Assembly (NCBI GenBank): GCA_037143795.1
Contig: JBAWXZ010000017.1
Location: forward strand, 17,334-81,333
From: Firm-13 sp037143795
GTDB lineage: Bacteria; Bacillota; Clostridia; Saccharofermentanales; Saccharofermentanaceae
Reading direction: 5' to 3'
Length of the DNA stretch: 64,000 bases
A program made the translations under genes and the position numbers. This document shows, in pieces, positions 60,990-64,000 of the stretch; within the stretch, counting starts at the first letter, position 1, and every line of letters begins with the position of its first letter. The notes under the pieces are model-generated. The model did no database searches, was not told the origin of the DNA, and worked only from the letters and a program-made list of their open reading frames with translations.

Positions 60990-62957
60990 ATGACCGAAAA
61001 AAAGCCGTTTTACATTACAACTCCTATTTATTATCCATCAGGCAATCCTCATATCGGGCACTGTTACACAACTCTTGCCTGTGACTGCCTTGCCCGGTAT
61101 AAGCGAATGCAGGGGTTTGATGTAATGTTCCTGACAGGTACGGACGAACACGGTCAGAAGATTGAAAAGAAGGCACAGGAACTGGGCATTCCCCCGCAAA
61201 AATATGTGGACGAAATTGTTGCGAACTTTATCAGGCTTTGGAAAAGAATCGGAATAACATATGACCGGTTTATCCGTACTACCGATGATTACCATGTGGA
61301 ATCGGTTCAGAAGATTTTCAAGGAGCTGTATGACAGGGGATATATTTATAAAGGCGAGTATGAAGGCAAATACTGCACGCCTGATGAGTCTTTCTGGACA
61401 GAAGGCCAGCTTGTGGACGGTAAATGTCCCGAATGCGGCCGAGAAGTCGTCGATGCAAAGGAAGAGGCCTACTTCTTTAAAATGTCAGCATTCTCCGACC
61501 GGCTCGAAGCACTTCTGACAGATGAGACCAGATCTTTTCTTGAGCCTGCAGCCAGAGTCAACGAAATGGTGAATAATTTCATCAAACCGGGTCTCGAAGA
61601 CCTGTGTGTCTCAAGAACCAGCTTCAAATGGGGTGTCCCCGTGTCATTTGATGACAAACACGTTGTGTATGTCTGGATTGATGCGCTTTCCAACTACATC
61701 ACCGCACTTGGCTATATGAATGAGAAATATGATGATTTTGAAAGATACTGGCCGGCGGATGTCCATATGATGGCCAAAGAAATCGTGCGTTTCCATTCCA
61801 TGATATGGCCTGCGATGCTGATGGCGCTCGATCTTCCCCTGCCCAAAAAAATCTACGGACATGGCTGGATAACTTTCAACGGCGCTAAAATGGGCAAATC
61901 CACCGGCAATGTTATCGACCCGTTTGTGTTAGCCGACAGGTATGGTGTTGATGCCCTGCGTTATGATCTGCTTCGTGAAATGCCTTTCGGATCCGACTGT
62001 GCTTTCTCAAATGAGATGATGATTCAGCGGATAAACAGCGATCTTGCGAACGACCTGGGCAACCTTGTCTCAAGGACAGTTGCCATGGCCATCAAGTATT
62101 TCGGCGGAACTCTGCCGGCAGACCGTGAAACGGAAGCTGTCGATGAAGAGCTTCTCTCCATGGCGGCTGCGCTCAAACCGACAGTAGAAGAAAACTTTGA
62201 GAATTTTCATTTTTCCGTAGCTCTCGCCGAGATTTTTAAAGTTATATCGCGAGCAAACAAATATATCGATGAGACAGCTCCCTGGATCCTTGCCAGGGAC
62301 GGCAATAAAAGGGCAAGACTTGCAACGGTCCTATATAATCTCCTGGATACAATCCGTATCACAACAACGCTTCTGAGCCCCGTCATGCCGTTTACAACAC
62401 CTGAGATCTGGAGACAGATCGGTGCCGGGGATGCGGACGTGCTTTGGAACATGGCTGATAAGAAGGGCATTCTCAACCCATGCGTCACTGTCCAAAAAGG
62501 TGACGTTCTGTTTCCGCGTATTGATCTTGACAAGGAGATTGAAGAGCTTAATGCTGTTCTTGAAAGTACAGCCCCCCATGAACCGGCGGACGCTGCGGAG
62601 AAGTCGGTAATTCTGCCCGCGGTTCAGGTTAAGCCTGAAATAACGATTGATGATTTTGCTAAACTCGATCTGAGGGTAGTCAAAGTTGTTTCCTGTGAAA
62701 AAGTCAAAAAGTCGGACAAGCTGCTTTGTTTCCAGCTTGATGACGGTATGGGCGGCCGGCAGGTCCTGTCCGGAATCGCCGAATATTACGACCCTGCGGA
62801 TCTTGTCGGGAAACAGGTTGTTATGATTGCCAATCTGGCACAAAGAAAGATCCGGGGGCTTGAATCCTATGGCATGCTTCTTTCGGCTGAAACACCTGAG
62901 GGGTACCGGCTGATTACAGTAGACGGGCATGTGAATCCGGGAGCCGGTATCTCATAA
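60990..62957 (+). CDS. metG: methionyl-tRNA synthetase
   Basis: This 655-residue enzyme charges tRNA-Met. The class I motifs are SGNPHIGHCYTT near 15 (HIGH) and GAKMGKSTGN near 300 (KMSKS variant KMGKS), with a CPECG zinc knuckle near 147. The C-terminal 105 residues are a Trbp111-type tRNA-binding domain (IDDFAKLDLRVVKVVSCEKV near 558). AAGGGGG precedes the ATG at 60990; the ATG at 60963 puts this site inside the gene. Its stop overlaps the tatD start by 1 base. Confidence 0.96.
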   Translation: MTEKKPFYITTPIYYPSGNPHIGHCYTTLACDCLARYKRMQGFDVMFLTGTDEHGQKIEKKAQELGIPPQKYVDEIVANFIRLWKRIGITYDRFIRTTDDYHVESVQKIFKELYDRGYIYKGEYEGKYCTPDESFWTEGQLVDGKCPECGREVVDAKEEAYFFKMSAFSDRLEALLTDETRSFLEPAARVNEMVNNFIKPGLEDLCVSRTSFKWGVPVSFDDKHVVYVWIDALSNYITALGYMNEKYDDFERYWPADVHMMAKEIVRFHSMIWPAMLMALDLPLPKKIYGHGWITFNGAKMGKSTGNVIDPFVLADRYGVDALRYDLLREMPFGSDCAFSNEMMIQRINSDLANDLGNLVSRTVAMAIKYFGGTLPADRETEAVDEELLSMAAALKPTVEENFENFHFSVALAEIFKVISRANKYIDETAPWILARDGNKRARLATVLYNLLDTIRITTTLLSPVMPFTTPEIWRQIGAGDADVLWNMADKKGILNPCVTVQKGDVLFPRIDLDKEIEELNAVLESTAPHEPADAAEKSVILPAVQVKPEITIDDFAKLDLRVVKVVSCEKVKKSDKLLCFQLDDGMGGRQVLSGIAEYYDPADLVGKQVVMIANLAQRKIRGLESYGMLLSAETPEGYRLITVDGHVNPGAGIS

Positions 62958-63802
62958 TGGAACTTTTCGACACGCATGTTCATTTGAACGACGAACGTTA
63001 TGAGGATGATCTGGATGAGGTTCTGCTTCGTGCAAAAGAAGCGGGGCTTACCCGGATGATTCTTGCGAGCGCTTCCTTTGAGGATTGCATTGACGCACAG
63101 CGGATCGTGTCCGAGAAGAATACCCCGGAATTGCAGCTTTGGTGTACGATCGGTGTCCATCCGCATGAGGCTGCGAATTATACCGATGCGATACATCAGC
63201 AGCTGCGTGCATGGCTCGCGGACCGTGCCCGCAATCGTATTGTGGCGCTGGGGGAGATTGGGTTGGATTACTTCTATGATTATTCGCCGAGGGAGCTCCA
63301 GAAGCTGGTGTTCCGACGACAGCTTGATCTGGCTTTTGAGATGAATGTACCGATCGTGCTCCATGAACGGGACGCAGTCATGGATACGCTTCTTATATTC
63401 GATGAGTATAAGAAGGCGGGCAGACTCCTGCCTGTCCCCGGCGTTTGCCATTGCTTTTCCGGAAGCGAAGAAGTGGCGGAGAAGCTCTTTGCCTATGGCT
63501 TCTATCTGGGCTTTGACGGACCGATCACTTTTAAAAACAGCAAAAGAGCACCTTTTGTTATTACTAAGGCTCCTATGGACCGGCTGCTGATTGAGACGGA
63601 CAGTCCTTACCTGACACCGGTCCCCTTCAGGGGCAGGCGGAATGAGCCGGCCTACGTGAAATATGTGCTGGAAAAAATGGCGGAACTTAAAGGAGTGACA
63701 CCTGAAATAATGGCAGATATTACATCTGAAAACGCCTGCCGCCTTTTTGGATTAACTGATTTTACAGGCAGCTGGCAATTACCTGTTGACAAGCCAAAGT
63801 GA
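62957..63802 (+). CDS. tatD: TatD-family metal-dependent deoxyribonuclease
   Basis: This 281-residue protein belongs to TatD hydrolases, which have 3' to 5' exonuclease activity. Metal ligands are visible in DTHVHLND near 4, GEIGLDYFYDY near 95, HERD near 135 and ETDSPYLTPVP near 213. Family length is about 255-265, so the C-terminal 20 residues are slightly longer. Adjacent metG-tatD matches the Bacillus metS-yabD order. The last codons overlap a tRNA promoter. Confidence 0.93.
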   Translation: MELFDTHVHLNDERYEDDLDEVLLRAKEAGLTRMILASASFEDCIDAQRIVSEKNTPELQLWCTIGVHPHEAANYTDAIHQQLRAWLADRARNRIVALGEIGLDYFYDYSPRELQKLVFRRQLDLAFEMNVPIVLHERDAVMDTLLIFDEYKKAGRLLPVPGVCHCFSGSEEVAEKLFAYGFYLGFDGPITFKNSKRAPFVITKAPMDRLLIETDSPYLTPVPFRGRRNEPAYVKYVLEKMAELKGVTPEIMADITSENACRLFGLTDFTGSWQLPVDKPK

Positions 63803-63814
63803 TTCAAGTATACT
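63786..63814 (+). promoter_or_regulatory. promoter of tRNA cluster
   Basis: TTGACA (63786-63791) and TATACT (63809-63814) are exactly 17 bases apart. The -35 lies within the final codons of tatD, and the first tRNA begins 40 bases after the -10. Confidence 0.8.
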
Positions 63815-63853
63815 TCTTTTTGCGCTCCAAAGTGAGCGCTCCAGTAACGGTTC

Positions 63854-63929
63854 GGGAGCATAGCTCAGCTGGGAGAGCATCTGCCTTACAAGCAGAGGGT
63901 CACAGGTTCGAGCCCTGTTGTTCCCACCA
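63854..63929 (+). tRNA. tRNA-Val (TAC)
   Basis: GGGAGCA pairs with TGTTCCC in the acceptor stem, with encoded CCA at 63927-63929. The loop CTTACAA gives anticodon TAC (reads GUA). TAGCTCAGCTGGGAGAGC is a standard D arm. Confidence 0.96.
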
Positions 63930-63933
63930 TAAT

Positions 63934-64000
63934 GGCGCAGTAGTTCAGTTGGTTAGAATGCCAGCCTGTCACGCTGGAGGTCGAGGGTTCGAGCCCCTTC
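63934..64000 (+). tRNA. tRNA-Asp (GTC), 3' end cut by the window
   Basis: The 5' acceptor strand GGCGCAG, D arm and anticodon loop CTGTCAC (anticodon GTC) are seen, as is GGTTCGAGCCCC. The last acceptor strand and CCA lie past base 64000. Confidence 0.93.

Noticed and set aside
1..64000. CRISPR arrays, insertion sequences, prophage genes
   Set aside because: No regular spaced repeats, transposase-like proteins or terminal inverted repeats were seen on reading both strands.

Overview
The window reads as chromosome from a Gram-positive, anaerobic member of the Firmicutes (Clostridia, most like Lachnospiraceae or relatives). The evidence is a two-subunit transketolase, a 600-class AdhE, a ThiT-type thiamine transporter behind a TPP riboswitch, a c-di-AMP receptor (DarA), the tmk-darA-holB-ricT neighbourhood known from Bacillus, lipoprotein signal peptides with short Thr/Ala linkers, and frequent TTG/GTG starts with strong AGGAGG ribosome binding sites. 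No insertion sequence, prophage or CRISPR array was seen. Base composition is mid-range, with a visibly more AT-rich stretch around 11-15.5 kb.

Region by region. (1) 1-10.6 kb: a pentose-type sugar operon: split transketolase, FGGY kinase, ribose-type ABC transporter (binding lipoprotein, DUF2291 protein, double ATPase, permease), RbsD-type mutarotase, L-fucose-isomerase-family isomerase, then a PfkB kinase. The gene set resembles the transketolase route for D-apiose, but the substrate is not proven. (2) 10.8-15.4 kb: three signalling genes, two of which carry both a c-di-GMP synthase-type GGDEF domain and a HD-GYP hydrolase domain. (3) 15.5-26.5 kb: a tiny lipoprotein, tRNA-Ser, a hexapeptide acetyltransferase, aminopeptidase P, an alpha/beta hydrolase, TPP riboswitch plus thiT, guaB, greA, lysS, a J-like membrane protein, a pseudouridine synthase and an Smr-domain protein. 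(4) 26.6-33.6 kb: a full phosphate regulon pstSCAB-phoU-phoP-phoR headed by a Pho box of four phased half-sites. (5) 33.6-38.2 kb: a family 4 uracil-DNA glycosylase, a four-domain sulfur-handling fusion protein and a DUF4349 lipoprotein. (6) 38.3-44.4 kb: tRNA-Gln, adhE and a divergent DeoR regulator, and a DEAD-box helicase. (7) 44.4-49.3 kb: an accessory carbohydrate locus with two AraC regulators, an XRE regulator and a sialate-O-acetylesterase-like protein that seems to lack its catalytic residues. (8) 49.4-51.8 kb: folE-folP-folB-folK. (9) 51.9-64 kb: a disordered N/Q/R-rich protein, an Orn/Lys/Arg-type decarboxylase, tmk, darA, holB, ricT, a ferredoxin, trmN6, rsmI, a GGDEF-EAL protein, metG, tatD and tRNA-Val/tRNA-Asp, a variant of the Bacillus yaaO-to-yabD order.

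How the genes work together. The first operon imports a sugar, interconverts its anomers and its aldose/ketose forms, phosphorylates it and feeds it into the pentose phosphate pool through its own transketolase. The Pho genes form a closed loop in which PhoR/PhoP senses phosphate supply, PhoU links transporter and kinase, and the Pho box drives pstS. The folate genes make dihydropteroate. Three c-di-GMP proteins plus a c-di-AMP receptor point to extensive cyclic dinucleotide signalling. The most interesting items for follow-up are the sugar operon's substrate, the four-domain sulfur protein, the predicted pseudo-esterase locus, the disordered protein before the decarboxylase, and the extra membrane domains on PstC and ThiT.
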